Positions 1-9,566 of a DNA stretch of 64,000 nt are shown here, one piece after another; position 1 is the stretch's first letter, and each line of letters opens with the position of its first letter. Below the pieces are notes generated by a model. That model ran no database searches, was not told the DNA's origin, and was given only the letters and a program-made list of their open reading frames with translations. The stretch is from Christiangramia portivictoriae DSM 23547 (GTDB taxonomy: Bacteria > Bacteroidota > Bacteroidia > Flavobacteriales > Flavobacteriaceae): contig NZ_AUHF01000001.1 in the NCBI RefSeq assembly GCF_000423045.1, positions 62,001-126,000 on the forward strand. The letters run 5' to 3'. The position numbers were made by a program, and so were the translations under genes.

Positions 1-2
1 GG

Positions 3-917
3 ATCGATCTTAATACCTCACTGCAGGCCAGGTTCTACGGAATCCCTCTTGATTTCTTCGGAAATGTGCAGGAACGGCTCAAGGATAGAATAAGCCTAAG
101 GCGGAGGTTTAATATTTTCGATCTTAGTGAACAGAAAATGGAATCTTTTCTTGAGCGATTTAAAAAGGCTGATTTCAATTATCTTAATGGTTACACCAGT
201 GCCATACTCCTATTCGCAAAATTCCTGAAGGATCGCAAAATTCTGTTGAAGGATCTTTGTCCCAGTCTTAAAATATGCATCGTAACTTCTGAAAGACTTT
301 TCGAAAAAGATAAAGAACTGATCGAAAATGTTCTGGAAGTACCTGTGATCAATGAATATGGAGCCAGCGAAGTTGGTCTTATCGCATTTGAAGATCCTCA
401 TCATCAATGGATCGTGAATTCTGAAGACCTATATGTAGAGATTCTCGATGAAAAGGACCAGATTTTACCCTATGGTGAAGAAGGCAGGATTGTGATTACT
501 GCGCTTTACAACTATGCACATCCTATGATACGCTACGATATTGGAGATACCGGGGCTTTGTCTACTAAAAGTACTCGCAAAAAGCCAATTCTGGAAAAAC
601 TTATAGGCCGTACCAACGATATCGCCCGGCTTCCAGATGGAAAAGTTGTTCCAGGACTTACTTTCTATTATGTTACCAAAACGATCATAGAAGATAGCGG
701 AAACATCAGGGAGTTCATCATTACTCAAACCAGCCTGGACACCTTTCATATAGACTATGTGAGTGAAATGGAGCTTTCAGAATTGCAGCAAGGAAACATC
801 CTCAAAGCGATCGAAGTCTATGTGGGGAAAGACCTGAAAGTAAGCTTTAAAAAGAATGATATATTGAAGCGTACAAAAAGCGGAAAATTAAAACAATTCA
901 CGTCGCTTATTCAATAG
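3..917 (+). CDS. CapK/PaaK-like AMP-binding ligase, 5' truncated by window edge
   Basis: The reading frame is open to the left edge, so the N-terminal part is missing; the first possible in-window start (GTG at 66) is internal. The visible part is the C-terminal half of an adenylate-forming enzyme of the phenylacetate-CoA ligase/CapK type. Counting from the GTG, it shows a YGASE adenylate motif at about 98-102, an MIRYDIGD motif at about 154-161, and a typical C-terminal lid ending in a KSGK-like lysine segment. CapK-like proteins are common in capsule and LPS loci, and the neighbours here are a glycosyltransferase and dTDP-rhamnose genes. Substrate unknown. The 3' end overlaps the convergent glycosyltransferase gene by 11 bp. 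Confidence 0.8.
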   Translation: MDLNTSLQARFYGIPLDFFGNVQERLKDRISLRRRFNIFDLSEQKMESFLERFKKADFNYLNGYTSAILLFAKFLKDRKILLKDLCPSLKICIVTSERLFEKDKELIENVLEVPVINEYGASEVGLIAFEDPHHQWIVNSEDLYVEILDEKDQILPYGEEGRIVITALYNYAHPMIRYDIGDTGALSTKSTRKKPILEKLIGRTNDIARLPDGKVVPGLTFYYVTKTIIEDSGNIREFIITQTSLDTFHIDYVSEMELSELQQGNILKAIEVYVGKDLKVSFKKNDILKRTKSGKLKQFTSLIQ

Positions 918-1677
918 TTAATCGTTGTTTGGATTTTACGAAGAACTGCTCATTAAGGAAAATGAGCATTCTTTTAAGCGATGCTCTTCGGCTAAAGCCT
1001 ACAAGCCTGTATACTTTATAATTGTATTTCAGCATTTCCAGTTTGTTTCCGGAAATTGAGTTCTTCCGAAGCCTGTAATAGGCCAGCGATTCCCAGATTC
1101 CTTCCATGGGTCCACCTTCTTCGATCACTCTTAGCCACATGGCCCAGTCCTGGCGCTTTCGAATATCTGGTGCATAGATCTTTCCCAGCAACCCGGCGTT
1201 GTAAATTCCGGTTAGGTTTCCAACATAATTTGCTTTGAGTAACCTGCAATGGCTAAGTACTGGTAATGCCTGGATAATGACGTTGCTTTTCTTTCCAGAT
1301 TCATGCATTAACTGGTAACTGGAGAAGCAGGCTGCGACATTGGACTTGGAAAGAACCTCTAACTGTCTCTCAAGCTTGTTATTTTTCCAGAGGTCATCTG
1401 TGTCCAGAAAGGAAATAAACTCTCCCTCTGAAGCTTCAATCGCTTTATTTCGGGAAAAAGCAGTACCCCTGTTCGTGGAATTATGAAAAACCCTGATCCT
1501 ACTATCTTCATCACTGTAGTTTTTCAGGATCTGTTCCGTAGAATCCCTGGAAGCATCGTTCACGATTAGTAATTCCCATTGGGGATATGTCTGGGAAATT
1601 ACAGACTGGATCGCTTCTGCAATATAAGCTTCACTATTGTAAGCAGGCATGATGACAGATACCAGACCCTTCTTCAT
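907..1677 (-). CDS. Glycosyltransferase family 2 (GT-A fold)
   Basis: Inverting or retaining sugar transferase of about 256 residues, predicted cytoplasmic face. The N-terminus VSVIMPAYN (6-14) is the classical GT2 nucleotide-binding start. NDASRD at 40-45 and the DxD-containing LDTDD at 91-95 would bind the metal and the nucleotide sugar. No membrane segments are evident, so it probably adds one sugar to a lipid-linked or LPS acceptor rather than acting processively. It is the last gene of the minus-strand operon that starts near 8.1 kb and follows the SDR gene by one base. Acceptor and donor cannot be read from the sequence; UDP-xylose and dTDP-rhamnose are plausible donors given the neighbours. 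Confidence 0.87.
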   Translation of the reverse strand: MKKGLVSVIMPAYNSEAYIAEAIQSVISQTYPQWELLIVNDASRDSTEQILKNYSDEDSRIRVFHNSTNRGTAFSRNKAIEASEGEFISFLDTDDLWKNNKLERQLEVLSKSNVAACFSSYQLMHESGKKSNVIIQALPVLSHCRLLKANYVGNLTGIYNAGLLGKIYAPDIRKRQDWAMWLRVIEEGGPMEGIWESLAYYRLRKNSISGNKLEMLKYNYKVYRLVGFSRRASLKRMLIFLNEQFFVKSKQRLTIE

Positions 1678-1678
1678 T

Positions 1679-2668
1679 CTATCGTCTAATATGTGCTGAA
1701 AAATCTTTATGTTCTCGTTTGTCCAGTTCCTCTTTACTCATACTTCGGAAGTGGTCATAGGTGATCTTCATACCCTCGCTTCTTGAAACTTTTGGTTCCC
1801 AGCCCAGGATTTCCTTCGCTCTGGTAATATCTGGCTGTCGTTGCATTGGATCATCCTGTGGCAGGTCTTTGAAAACGATCTTCTGGTCTGTTCCGGTAAG
1901 CTTGATGATCTCTTTTGCAAAATCAAGGATCGTGATCTCATCTGGATTTCCAATGTTAACAGGATCGGAGTAATCGCTAAGCAGAAGCCGATAGATTCCT
2001 TCTACCTGGTCATCTACATAACAGAAAGAACGTGTTTGCGAACCATCCCCAAAAACCGTAAGGTCTTCCCCCCTAAGGGCCTGACCAATAAATGCAGGAA
2101 TCACACGACCATCGTTTAAGCGCATTCTTGGCCCATAGGTATTAAAGATCCTGGCAATCCTTGTTTCCAGACCGTGAAAGCGATGATAGGCCATCGTAAT
2201 GGATTCCTGGAATCGTTTAGCTTCATCATAAACTCCTCGAGGACCAATGGTATTTACATTACCATAATACTCTTCATTCTGAGGATGTACCAGGGGATCG
2301 CCATAAACTTCAGAAGTAGAAGCAATGAGAATCCTGGCCTTCTTTTCTTTGGCCAGACCAAGACAATGATGGGTTCCAAAAGAGCCCACTTTCAAGGTTT
2401 GAATGGGAATTTTCAAATAGTCGATAGGACTTGCCGGAGACGCAAAATGTAAAATATAATCCAGCTCACCGGCTACATGAACAAATTTCGTGATGTCATG
2501 ATGATGAAATTCGAAATTCTTTTTCTTAATAAGATGCTCAATATTCTTAAGATCACCAGTAATCAGGTTATCCATTCCAATGACCATGTAACCTTCCCGG
2601 ATAAAGCGATCGCATAAATGAGATCCCAAAAATCCTGCTGCTCCGGTAATTAGTACTCTTTTCGCCAT
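1679..2668 (-). CDS. NAD-dependent SDR, UDP-glucuronate decarboxylase (UDP-xylose synthase)-like
   Basis: Extended short-chain dehydrogenase of 329 residues. Rossmann motif GAAGFLGSH at 9-17, catalytic Thr/Ser region TSEVYGDP at 118-125, and YDEAK (Tyr147, Lys151) give the SDR active site. The sequence [23 protein letters not shown] is the hallmark segment of UDP-xylose synthases, which convert UDP-glucuronate to UDP-xylose using bound NAD. It lies between rmlD (9-bp gap) and a GT2 gene (1-bp gap), so it likely supplies a nucleotide sugar for the same glycan. A related UDP-sugar epimerase is the main alternative. Confidence 0.85.
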   Translation of the reverse strand: MAKRVLITGAAGFLGSHLCDRFIREGYMVIGMDNLITGDLKNIEHLIKKKNFEFHHHDITKFVHVAGELDYILHFASPASPIDYLKIPIQTLKVGSFGTHHCLGLAKEKKARILIASTSEVYGDPLVHPQNEEYYGNVNTIGPRGVYDEAKRFQESITMAYHRFHGLETRIARIFNTYGPRMRLNDGRVIPAFIGQALRGEDLTVFGDGSQTRSFCYVDDQVEGIYRLLLSDYSDPVNIGNPDEITILDFAKEIIKLTGTDQKIVFKDLPQDDPMQRQPDITRAKEILGWEPKVSRSEGMKITYDHFRSMSKEELDKREHKDFSAHIRR

Positions 2669-2677
2669 AATTTATCT

Positions 2678-3529
2678 TTATACAACCTCATCGATCAGGT
2701 CTCGTAAACTTCTTCTCCAGTCCCTGATCTCTCCAAAATCCTGTAATGCTTTAGCCTTGGAAAGCACGCTATATTCAGGTCTTTGAGCCAAGGTCTTAAA
2801 AAATCCTGTTTTATTAAGAACTACCTCGTCTATTTTTCCTGAAAATTTTAATATTTCTTCAGCAAAATCGAACCAGGTTGCATGTCCAAGATTGCTGAAA
2901 TGATAAATTCCGGTTGCAGAAGAATTCTTCTGCACGGCATCCAATATATAGATGGCCAGGTCATTGGCATTGGTTGGAGTACCAAGCTGAGTGGTGGTAA
3001 TGTTCAAGGTCGCCTTCTCTTCCGCTTTATTTAAGATCGTACGAAAGAAATTATGCCCGAATTCTGAATATAACCAGCTCGTTCTAAAAATTAAATGATC
3101 ATCAAGAACTTTAATAATCTGCTTTTCACCTGCTAATTTGGAGGCTCCATAAACATTGATGGGGTTGACCTCATCTGTTTCCCGGTAAGGGGTTGAACTG
3201 CTTCCGTCAAAAACATAATCTGTCGAAAAATGGATCAATTTCACCTGTTGTGAAGCGCAAACTTCAGCAAGATTCCCAACAGCTTCAGCATTGATCTGGT
3301 AGGCCTTTTTTTTCTCTGTTTCAGCTTTTTCAACATTGGTATAAGCCGCAGCATTAATACAGCAATGGTATGAGCGCGATGAAAAAAGTTTTTTTACTTC
3401 AGCAATGTTACTAATATCCAGTTCTCCCGAGCTTTTAAAATCAATATTGAGTTCCGGATATTTTTCTCCATGCTTTCTAAAACATGAACCTAACTGACCA
3501 TTTGCACCGGTAACCAGGATATTTTTCAA
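2678..3529 (-). CDS. rfbD: dTDP-4-dehydrorhamnose reductase
   Basis: RmlD, last step of dTDP-L-rhamnose synthesis: NADPH-dependent reduction of dTDP-4-dehydro-L-rhamnose. GANGQLG at 8-14 is the cofactor loop, STDYVFDG at 102-109 carries the catalytic Thr, and YGASK (Tyr127, Lys131) completes the triad. Length 283 is normal. Its start overlaps the end of rfbC by 4 bp, a sign of translational coupling. rmlA and rmlB are not in the window and must lie elsewhere if the pathway is complete. Confidence 0.93.
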   Translation of the reverse strand: MKNILVTGANGQLGSCFRKHGEKYPELNIDFKSSGELDISNIAEVKKLFSSRSYHCCINAAAYTNVEKAETEKKKAYQINAEAVGNLAEVCASQQVKLIHFSTDYVFDGSSSTPYRETDEVNPINVYGASKLAGEKQIIKVLDDHLIFRTSWLYSEFGHNFFRTILNKAEEKATLNITTTQLGTPTNANDLAIYILDAVQKNSSATGIYHFSNLGHATWFDFAEEILKFSGKIDEVVLNKTGFFKTLAQRPEYSVLSKAKALQDFGEIRDWRRSLRDLIDEVV

Positions 3530-4068
3530 AATACTTCATTTAGAAACGGAAGTTCTTTGTCTTTACTGGATAAGATCATTTCTTCTTCAGGAAAATTCCA
3601 GTCGATATTTAGCTCAGGATCATTATATCTAATTCCTGCTTCAGAGCCGGGAGTGTAATAATGATCGCACTTGTATGCAAAAACTGAACGTTTCGATAAA
3701 GTCACAAAACCATGTCCAAAACCTTTTGGAACGTATAGCTGATACAGGTTCTCATCATCCAGAATTACTGAAAATGTCTTTTTAAAAGTTGGGGAATCGG
3801 GTCGTAAATCCACCACCACATCCAGCACCTTCCCATGGATCACTCTTACGATCTTGGTTTGCGCGAACTCTCCTTTTTGATAATGAAGTCCTCGTAGCAC
3901 ACCGTAATGAGACATGGATTGATTATCCTGCACGAATTCAGCATCTATCCCGCTAAATTCAGCCAGCCTTTTGCGATGATAGGTCTCCAGGAACAAACCG
4001 CGATGGTCTTCAAACATGGTAGGCTTGATGAGCAGGCAGTCTTTTAGAGGAGTTTTTTCAATTTGCAT
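3526..4068 (-). CDS. rfbC: dTDP-4-dehydrorhamnose 3,5-epimerase
   Basis: RmlC, a cupin-fold epimerase acting on C3 and C5 of dTDP-4-dehydro-6-deoxyglucose. LRGLHYQ at 58-64 contains the catalytic His62, and VPKGFGHGF at 113-121 has the second conserved His. Length 180 matches the family. It sits 9 bp downstream of the DUF6909-like gene and overlaps rfbD by 4 bp, within the same operon. Confidence 0.93.
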   Translation of the reverse strand: MQIEKTPLKDCLLIKPTMFEDHRGLFLETYHRKRLAEFSGIDAEFVQDNQSMSHYGVLRGLHYQKGEFAQTKIVRVIHGKVLDVVVDLRPDSPTFKKTFSVILDDENLYQLYVPKGFGHGFVTLSKRSVFAYKCDHYYTPGSEAGIRYNDPELNIDWNFPEEEMILSSKDKELPFLNEVF

Positions 4069-4077
4069 AATCCTCTT

Positions 4078-5766
4078 TTAGGAATTAAATATTTGTTCCA
4101 GGATCTTTTCAGTGATCAAATATGTAGGCTTTACTCCAGATGTTCCCAGACCACCTGAAGCCAGGGTACTTCCTGTTTCCAATGGATTATCTGATGCGTA
4201 ATATGCATATCTTACCTGAACATCCTCATCGATACTTCCCCGTAATCTGGAAGCCGCCTGTATGGCCTTTTGATAATGCGCACCTTCCATTTCCAATCCA
4301 CAAACGTTCCAGGTCGAATCATGGAAGAACCTTAGAATATCCTTGTTCTGCAAAGATGTTCCCAGGACGGTGATCATGGCCCCGTCTACTACATTGATTC
4401 CATGACCTTCAAGATCAGACTTCTTAAGCTGGTTCTCAAATGGATAATTGTCTGCAGTTCCTTCAAATAAATGCGCATCAGGAATCATAATATCACCTTT
4501 ACCTCCCTCAAGAATCCCCGCTTTTCCCATAATGGAAACAGATTTTACATTGAGTTTGATCTCTTTTCCGTCGTTATCAAAAGGTTTCAGCAATTCATCC
4601 ATCGTTTCATAGGCCTGCTCACCAAAAGCGTAATCCATCACCACCAGAACCGGTTTTTCAGATAGATCCACATCAGCAAATTTATTGGTTTGAAAACCAC
4701 CTTCCAGTTGAGCAGTATTAAAAATCTGCACGTCGATATTGGTCCCGCTTTTATCCTCCAGGAAGGTCATCCCATTGTCAAGGGCAAACTTGGTGATCTT
4801 CGTTCTCAGACTCCCATTACCACTATCACTAAGCTCTTCATATATATCCAGTGGTTTCTTCTTTTTTAATTCTGTCTTAAATGCACAGGGAGCATAGAGG
4901 GTATTCATGACGCTATGCATATTTGCGGAAATGATATGAATAGGTCTCTCGATAAGTTCTTCTTTAGTAAGAAAACGCTTGATGTCATTGGCCCAGACTT
5001 CCCCGTGAATGTGGTGTCCCAGTCTTTCTCGAAGAACAGGACTAAAAGTGATGATTCTTTTTTCGTTATGAACAGCTTCCTTGATCGCCATTTTTCCCAG
5101 GGACCAGATCACTCTTAAAAACCTGTCTGGATTATCTGGGGTACTAAATTTTGGATAAAGCTTGTTAATGTCTGAAAAGGTTCTTCCCAGGATACTGGCT
5201 GTATGAGTAAGAGCGATCTCTCGCTGTGACTGCGTAAGTGGCTCTTTTTGGGTTACGGCAAAATCAAGTTTCTCCCAATCCCGGTTTACACTTCCATCTT
5301 CATCAATGATCACTCTTTTCATGATCTTATGAGATTCTATGAATAGAAAGGTGAGGTGAGTCAGGATATCATAAATTTCGGAGCGTCCACGAGTGATCTC
5401 AATGTTCATTTGTTCATCATCGATCCGGTAGCAGTTCCTGCGTCTTTTAGGTGGTATAATTGGCTTAAAATGCGAATTTCCATAACCTTCATCACTGGTT
5501 AGATTAATAAATCTGCATTCTTCAATACCGTGTGGTAAACGATCTATTACATATAACAAACCTTCCAGTTCTGCTTTTTCGTTGGCAATAGAACCATAGA
5601 TCTCTGGACGTAGTGTAAGTAAGGATTCCCTTAAGGTTTCTCCTGAAACACCCATAGGTTTGTAAAAACCACGGTTAAATAAGTGTCTCATGGTGATATA
5701 CATTCGTTCAATTGCTCCTGAACTTTCCTGAGCTCTCGTTCTTCCCTGTAACTTTGACATCGACAT
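4078..5766 (-). CDS. Conserved Bacteroidota protein (DUF6909-like) with a phosphorylase-like C-terminal motif
   Basis: Protein of 562 residues with no signal peptide or membrane segment, so cytoplasmic. From memory it resembles a Bacteroidota family labelled DUF6909; no function is assigned. The C-terminal part contains GLEMEGAHYQKAI (from about 490), similar to the MExxA substrate loop of nucleoside phosphorylases of the PNP/UDP family, preceded by a glycine-rich VDGAMITVLGTS segment. This hints at a nucleoside- or nucleotide-binding fold but is not proof. It sits between GH3 and rfbC with gaps of about 9 bp, so it is co-expressed with nucleotide-sugar genes. Confidence 0.6.
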   Translation of the reverse strand: MSMSKLQGRTRAQESSGAIERMYITMRHLFNRGFYKPMGVSGETLRESLLTLRPEIYGSIANEKAELEGLLYVIDRLPHGIEECRFINLTSDEGYGNSHFKPIIPPKRRRNCYRIDDEQMNIEITRGRSEIYDILTHLTFLFIESHKIMKRVIIDEDGSVNRDWEKLDFAVTQKEPLTQSQREIALTHTASILGRTFSDINKLYPKFSTPDNPDRFLRVIWSLGKMAIKEAVHNEKRIITFSPVLRERLGHHIHGEVWANDIKRFLTKEELIERPIHIISANMHSVMNTLYAPCAFKTELKKKKPLDIYEELSDSGNGSLRTKITKFALDNGMTFLEDKSGTNIDVQIFNTAQLEGGFQTNKFADVDLSEKPVLVVMDYAFGEQAYETMDELLKPFDNDGKEIKLNVKSVSIMGKAGILEGGKGDIMIPDAHLFEGTADNYPFENQLKKSDLEGHGINVVDGAMITVLGTSLQNKDILRFFHDSTWNVCGLEMEGAHYQKAIQAASRLRGSIDEDVQVRYAYYASDNPLETGSTLASGGLGTSGVKPTYLITEKILEQIFNS

Positions 5767-5775
5767 AGTTTTGTT

Positions 5776-7269
5776 TTATATAATCTCGTTTATTTTATCA
5801 GCGATCTTCCTGTCATTGGACAATCTAGGCAGTTTGTTCTGGCCTCCGAGTTTCCCAATGGACTTCATGTATTGCTGAAATGTATTAGCTGGCAATTTAG
5901 TGATCTTAAGTCTTTGTAATATATTTCCATCAATAAGATCCTTATAATATGAATTTTGCTGTTGCATTGCTTTATCAATGACCGCTGCGAAGTATTCCAG
6001 ATCCTGTGGTTCTTTTTCGAATTCGATAAACCATTCGTGATATGGTAATTCCTCGTTTTCAGGATTGATTTGCGGTGCCACTGTAAATTCACTGATTGCG
6101 GCCTGCGTATCCTTTACCGCTTCCTGCAGGGCCTCTTCCACTTCTTTGGCGATCACATGTTCTCCAAAGGCTGAAATAAAGTGCTTGATCCTTCCGGAGA
6201 CAATGACTCTGTATGGGTTTACTGAAGTAAACTGTACCGTATCACCAATGTTATAAGCCCAAAGTCCGGCAGTAGAACTAATGATCATGACATAGTTTAC
6301 TCCAAGCTGTACATCCTTCAGAAGTAAACGCGGGGCATTATCTTCAAAAAATTTATCGGCTTCAATAAATTCGTAAAAGATGCCTGAGTCGAGCTGAAGC
6401 AGCATTCCATGAACATCCTGCTTATCCTGAAAAGCAAAAAAGCCTTCCGAAGCAGGATATAACTCAATACTATCCACCCTTCTGCCAATCAGTTTCTCAA
6501 ATTTAGCACGGTAAGGTTCATAATTGACTCCGCCATAGATAAAAAGATCGAAATTTGGAAAGATGTCTCCAACTTTTTTACCGGTCTTATCGATCAATCT
6601 TTCAAAATACATTTGCACCCAGGATGGGATCCCGCTAATGACAGACATGTCCTCCTTTACCGTTTCCTCCACGATCGCGTCAACCTTGGTTTCCCAGTCA
6701 TCTATACAATTGGTTTCCCAGGAAGGCATTCTGTTCTTTTGCAGGTAGCCTGGAACATAATGCGCGACAATTCCCGATAACCTGCCTAATTTTACTCCGT
6801 TTTTCTCCTGTAACTCGGGACTTCCCTGCAAAAAGATCATTTTACCATCTACGAATTTACTCTTCCCGGTATCGTGGATATAACATAAGATGGCATTTCT
6901 TGCCGCTTCAATATGCGTGGGCATGCTTTCTTTGGTCAACGGAATATACTTGGCACCACTGGTGGTTCCCGAAGTTTTCGCGTAGTATAATGGTTTCCCG
7001 GGCCATAGGATATCTGCCTTTCCGGAAACCATCAGGTCCATATAATCCTTCAACTCCTCGTAATCCCTAACCGGCACCTTTGAAGTAAAGTCCTGGTGTG
7101 TTTTTATATTGGCAAAATCGTGGTCTTTCCCAAATTTTGTCTTTGCACCTTGCTTCAATAATTGTTGAAAAACTTTCTGCTGAGTATCATGAGGATGCTC
7201 AATCCACGTATTCATTTTAGATCTAACATAGGATGCAAATATCCTGGCAGCAAAAGATTTTATAGACAT
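5776..7269 (-). CDS. GH3-like acyl-adenylate-forming protein
   Basis: Member of the GH3 auxin-responsive family (named for the plant amino-acid conjugating enzymes), 497 residues, belonging to the adenylate-forming superfamily. P-loop-like TSGTTSGAKYIP at 99-110, adenine-binding YPASEG at 271-276 and YNIGD at 339-343 are all intact, so ATP-dependent adenylation of a carboxylate is expected. The bacterial substrate is unknown; an acyl group transferred to an amino sugar or amino acid is possible. It is separated from the upstream M23 gene by 3 bp and the downstream DUF6909-like gene by about 9 bp. Confidence 0.82.
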   Translation of the reverse strand: MSIKSFAARIFASYVRSKMNTWIEHPHDTQQKVFQQLLKQGAKTKFGKDHDFANIKTHQDFTSKVPVRDYEELKDYMDLMVSGKADILWPGKPLYYAKTSGTTSGAKYIPLTKESMPTHIEAARNAILCYIHDTGKSKFVDGKMIFLQGSPELQEKNGVKLGRLSGIVAHYVPGYLQKNRMPSWETNCIDDWETKVDAIVEETVKEDMSVISGIPSWVQMYFERLIDKTGKKVGDIFPNFDLFIYGGVNYEPYRAKFEKLIGRRVDSIELYPASEGFFAFQDKQDVHGMLLQLDSGIFYEFIEADKFFEDNAPRLLLKDVQLGVNYVMIISSTAGLWAYNIGDTVQFTSVNPYRVIVSGRIKHFISAFGEHVIAKEVEEALQEAVKDTQAAISEFTVAPQINPENEELPYHEWFIEFEKEPQDLEYFAAVIDKAMQQQNSYYKDLIDGNILQRLKITKLPANTFQQYMKSIGKLGGQNKLPRLSNDRKIADKINEII

Positions 7270-7272
7270 AAA

Positions 7273-8142
7273 TTAATTGAAATCAATATATTCTGAAGGG
7301 TTCACAGGGTTTCCTTCGTTCCAAAGTTCAAAGTGCAAATGTGGTCCCGTGGTGAGTTCACCAGTATTACCGGCAGTGGCGATCACCTCGCCAGATCTTA
7401 CAATATCGCCCTGACTCTTACTCAGCGAGGCATTATGTTTATAAGCCGATAATAAACCATAACTATGTTCAATGATGATCACGTAACCGGTTTCAGCAGT
7501 CCATTCAGCAAAGATCACCCGACCATCTGCAACCGCTTTAATGGGTGAATTCCTTGTAGTTACAATATCTATGGCATAATGCTTATTTTCAATATTATAA
7601 CTTTCAGATATAGTCCCCTTTACCGGTGGAAACAGCGAAAAGTTGATGTTATCTGTCGCCGTGGGCAGGATATTATATTTGTCCTCCTGGGCTACCTCTT
7701 CGCGCAGTAAACTGTCTGCCTTGATCCTGTTGATTTCCTGATATTCAAGTTCAGTAATTGGCTGGCTGAGAATAGAGTCCCTGTCCAATTGCTGTATATC
7801 AAACTCACCGCGAAGCGCATCCTGTATGGATTGTAAATACTGGTCATTTAAACGCATCCTGTTTTGCAGCGAATCTGAGGTATAGGCCAGCTGTGTAGCC
7901 TTTTCTTTCAATGCTGCGGAAGAATATCCCGGAATATACTCTCTTAAAGGTGTAAACGCGATAAGAAAGGTGGTCATTGCGATCAATAGAATTGCTGAGA
8001 TCCCTACTGCTACAAAAACGTTCAATCTGGTTAGACGAAAAGAGAACCTTTCTTCAAAAGTATCTTCGTTAAGAACCACCATGCGGTACTTATGCAGTAG
8101 TTTTTTGGCGAACTTCTTTTTAGGTTTTGTGTTTTCAGCCAT
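7273..8142 (-). CDS. M23 family metallopeptidase, membrane anchored
   Basis: Predicted murein endopeptidase of 289 residues that trims peptidoglycan crosslinks in the periplasm. A basic N-terminus is followed by one membrane segment at about 42-63, then a helical coiled-coil stretch at about 75-150 and a C-terminal LytM domain. The zinc motif is complete: HYAID gives His188 and Asp192, and GPHLHFELW gives His268 and His270. It is the first gene of the minus-strand operon running to 907. A -7 box (CAAAGATA on the plus strand, 8161-8168, TATCTTTG on the coding strand) lies 19 bp upstream of the start. Confidence 0.9.
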   Translation of the reverse strand: MAENTKPKKKFAKKLLHKYRMVVLNEDTFEERFSFRLTRLNVFVAVGISAILLIAMTTFLIAFTPLREYIPGYSSAALKEKATQLAYTSDSLQNRMRLNDQYLQSIQDALRGEFDIQQLDRDSILSQPITELEYQEINRIKADSLLREEVAQEDKYNILPTATDNINFSLFPPVKGTISESYNIENKHYAIDIVTTRNSPIKAVADGRVIFAEWTAETGYVIIIEHSYGLLSAYKHNASLSKSQGDIVRSGEVIATAGNTGELTTGPHLHFELWNEGNPVNPSEYIDFN

Positions 8143-8299
8143 AGCCGTGATTGAGTATTACAAAGATAAATTAAAAAAATTCGAATTCCTGTTTGACCCT
8201 GCCCGTTATTATACATATGCGGGTATACATCAATTTATTGTCTTCTTAACGTTTATATTAGGTTATTCTTGTTAAGTTTGTAGAACAAAATTATAACAC

Positions 8300-8509
8300 A
8301 TGAACGCATTTATCTTGCCTTTGGCTATAGGAGCACCACAAATTATCCTGATTGTAGTGGTAATATTGTTGCTTTTCGGAGGACGTAAAATTCCTGAATT
8401 AATGAGAGGCCTTGGTAGCGGAATTAAAGAATTTAAAGACGCTTCGAAGGATGACGAGAATCCTGCAACTACAGACGATAGTAAAAAAGTACCGGAAGAG
8501 AATAAATAA
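8300..8509 (+). CDS. tatA: Sec-independent protein translocase TatA/E
   Basis: Twin-arginine translocation pore subunit, 69 residues. One membrane helix (about 10-26, [14 protein letters not shown]), the FGG hinge, then an amphipathic helix [19 protein letters not shown] and a short charged tail: the TatA layout rather than the longer TatB. A -7 box TAAGTTTG lies at 8273-8280. A strong terminator follows. It is monocistronic and divergent from the M23 operon. Confidence 0.9.
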   Translation: MNAFILPLAIGAPQIILIVVVILLLFGGRKIPELMRGLGSGIKEFKDASKDDENPATTDDSKKVPEENK

Positions 8510-8530
8510 ACCGGTGTTTTAGAATATATA

Positions 8531-8560
8531 AAAGCCCAACTTTTCAGTTGGGCTTTTTTT
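8531..8560 (+). terminator. Bidirectional terminator between tatA and DUF4837 gene
   Basis: Ten-base arms AAAGCCCAAC and GTTGGGCTTT around a six-base loop, followed by a run of T on the plus strand. The reverse reading also has a short T run, so it can serve the convergent minus gene ending at 8559. Confidence 0.9.
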
Positions 8561-9539
8561 AGTTTAATTTCGCCGATCGCAATATGGCATCAAGCTCGAA
8601 GATATTGTCCCGTTTGGCTCTTGAAGGTGAGAATACAAATCCTTCCAGGATTAAATATCTGTTATTGGCTTCGTCCTTAACAGCATAGTTCACAAAAGGT
8701 CCCGCCATAAAATCATTCTGAACTTCCCAAGTACCTCTCGTCTCGTAAGCGAATTTACCGTCTACAGTAGATTCGAACAAGTATGGAGCATAGGCTTTCT
8801 CAGTGATCATATAGGAATCTTCCAGTCTTCCAGGGATCATCGCTTCTCCAATAGAATCACGCATCTTGATGATATTCGCCACCACGCTGGAATCATTATC
8901 GATAGAGCTCATAGAAACTTCATAAACAAGGATTTCCATGCTTCCCTTAGGGATCTCTTTTCTTATCCAGCTAAATTTTTCTTCATCTTTAGCATATCTG
9001 TAGGCCGAAGGAAATTTTAGATCGATACCAAATTTCTCTTTTAAAGCTACATCATCAGATAGCGATTTTCTGATTCTTCGCTGTTTTTCTGTAAGTTCTG
9101 TCTGCTTTAAGATATCTATTATAGAATCTGACTTTCTTTCTATCACTTCAATGATATCCTGGGAGCTATTTCCCTGTAATACAATCCCTTTTTGAGGACG
9201 TGAAAATTCATCTGTAATCACTGCCATCCCCTGCTTACCATTTTCTATCTTTAGAAATATCCTGCTGTTGCGTACGAAGCCGTTAAAGGTTTCTGGCGGG
9301 ATCTGGCTAAGGCTGAAGAGTGGTTCTTCCTGAGGAAGCCCGTCTACCGGGGCGGCAAACTTTGTTCTTATGGCCTCTCCTACTTCACCTTCCCACAATT
9401 GATTCTCGATCACTACTGTAAGCTGATTGATGTTTCCGGAGGAATCTGAAAGGATTCGGGCGTCTTGTTTCTGTTCTTTATTTTCCTCACATGCAAAAAA
9501 CAGGAAAATACTGGCTAGTACTAAAAAGCTACGTTTCAT
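8559..9539 (-). CDS. DUF4837 family lipoprotein
   Basis: Bacteroidota-specific lipoprotein family without known function, 326 residues. Signal peptide with lipobox LFFAC (Cys17) predicts export and lipid anchoring. The mature part is acidic and rich in hydrophilic strands; no catalytic motif recognised. It is transcribed just after the transglycosylase gene on the same strand (27-bp gap), so an envelope maintenance role is possible but inferred only from position. Confidence 0.8.
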   Translation of the reverse strand: MKRSFLVLASIFLFFACEENKEQKQDARILSDSSGNINQLTVVIENQLWEGEVGEAIRTKFAAPVDGLPQEEPLFSLSQIPPETFNGFVRNSRIFLKIENGKQGMAVITDEFSRPQKGIVLQGNSSQDIIEVIERKSDSIIDILKQTELTEKQRRIRKSLSDDVALKEKFGIDLKFPSAYRYAKDEEKFSWIRKEIPKGSMEILVYEVSMSSIDNDSSVVANIIKMRDSIGEAMIPGRLEDSYMITEKAYAPYLFESTVDGKFAYETRGTWEVQNDFMAGPFVNYAVKDEANNRYLILEGFVFSPSRAKRDNIFELDAILRSAKLN

Positions 9540-9566
9540 TTTTTCGGATTTGGTTTTGTTAGAACC

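Noticed and set aside
907-917. 11-bp overlap of convergent CapK and GT2 genes as a regulatory signal
   Set aside because: Short tail-to-tail overlaps are common and nothing else supports it.
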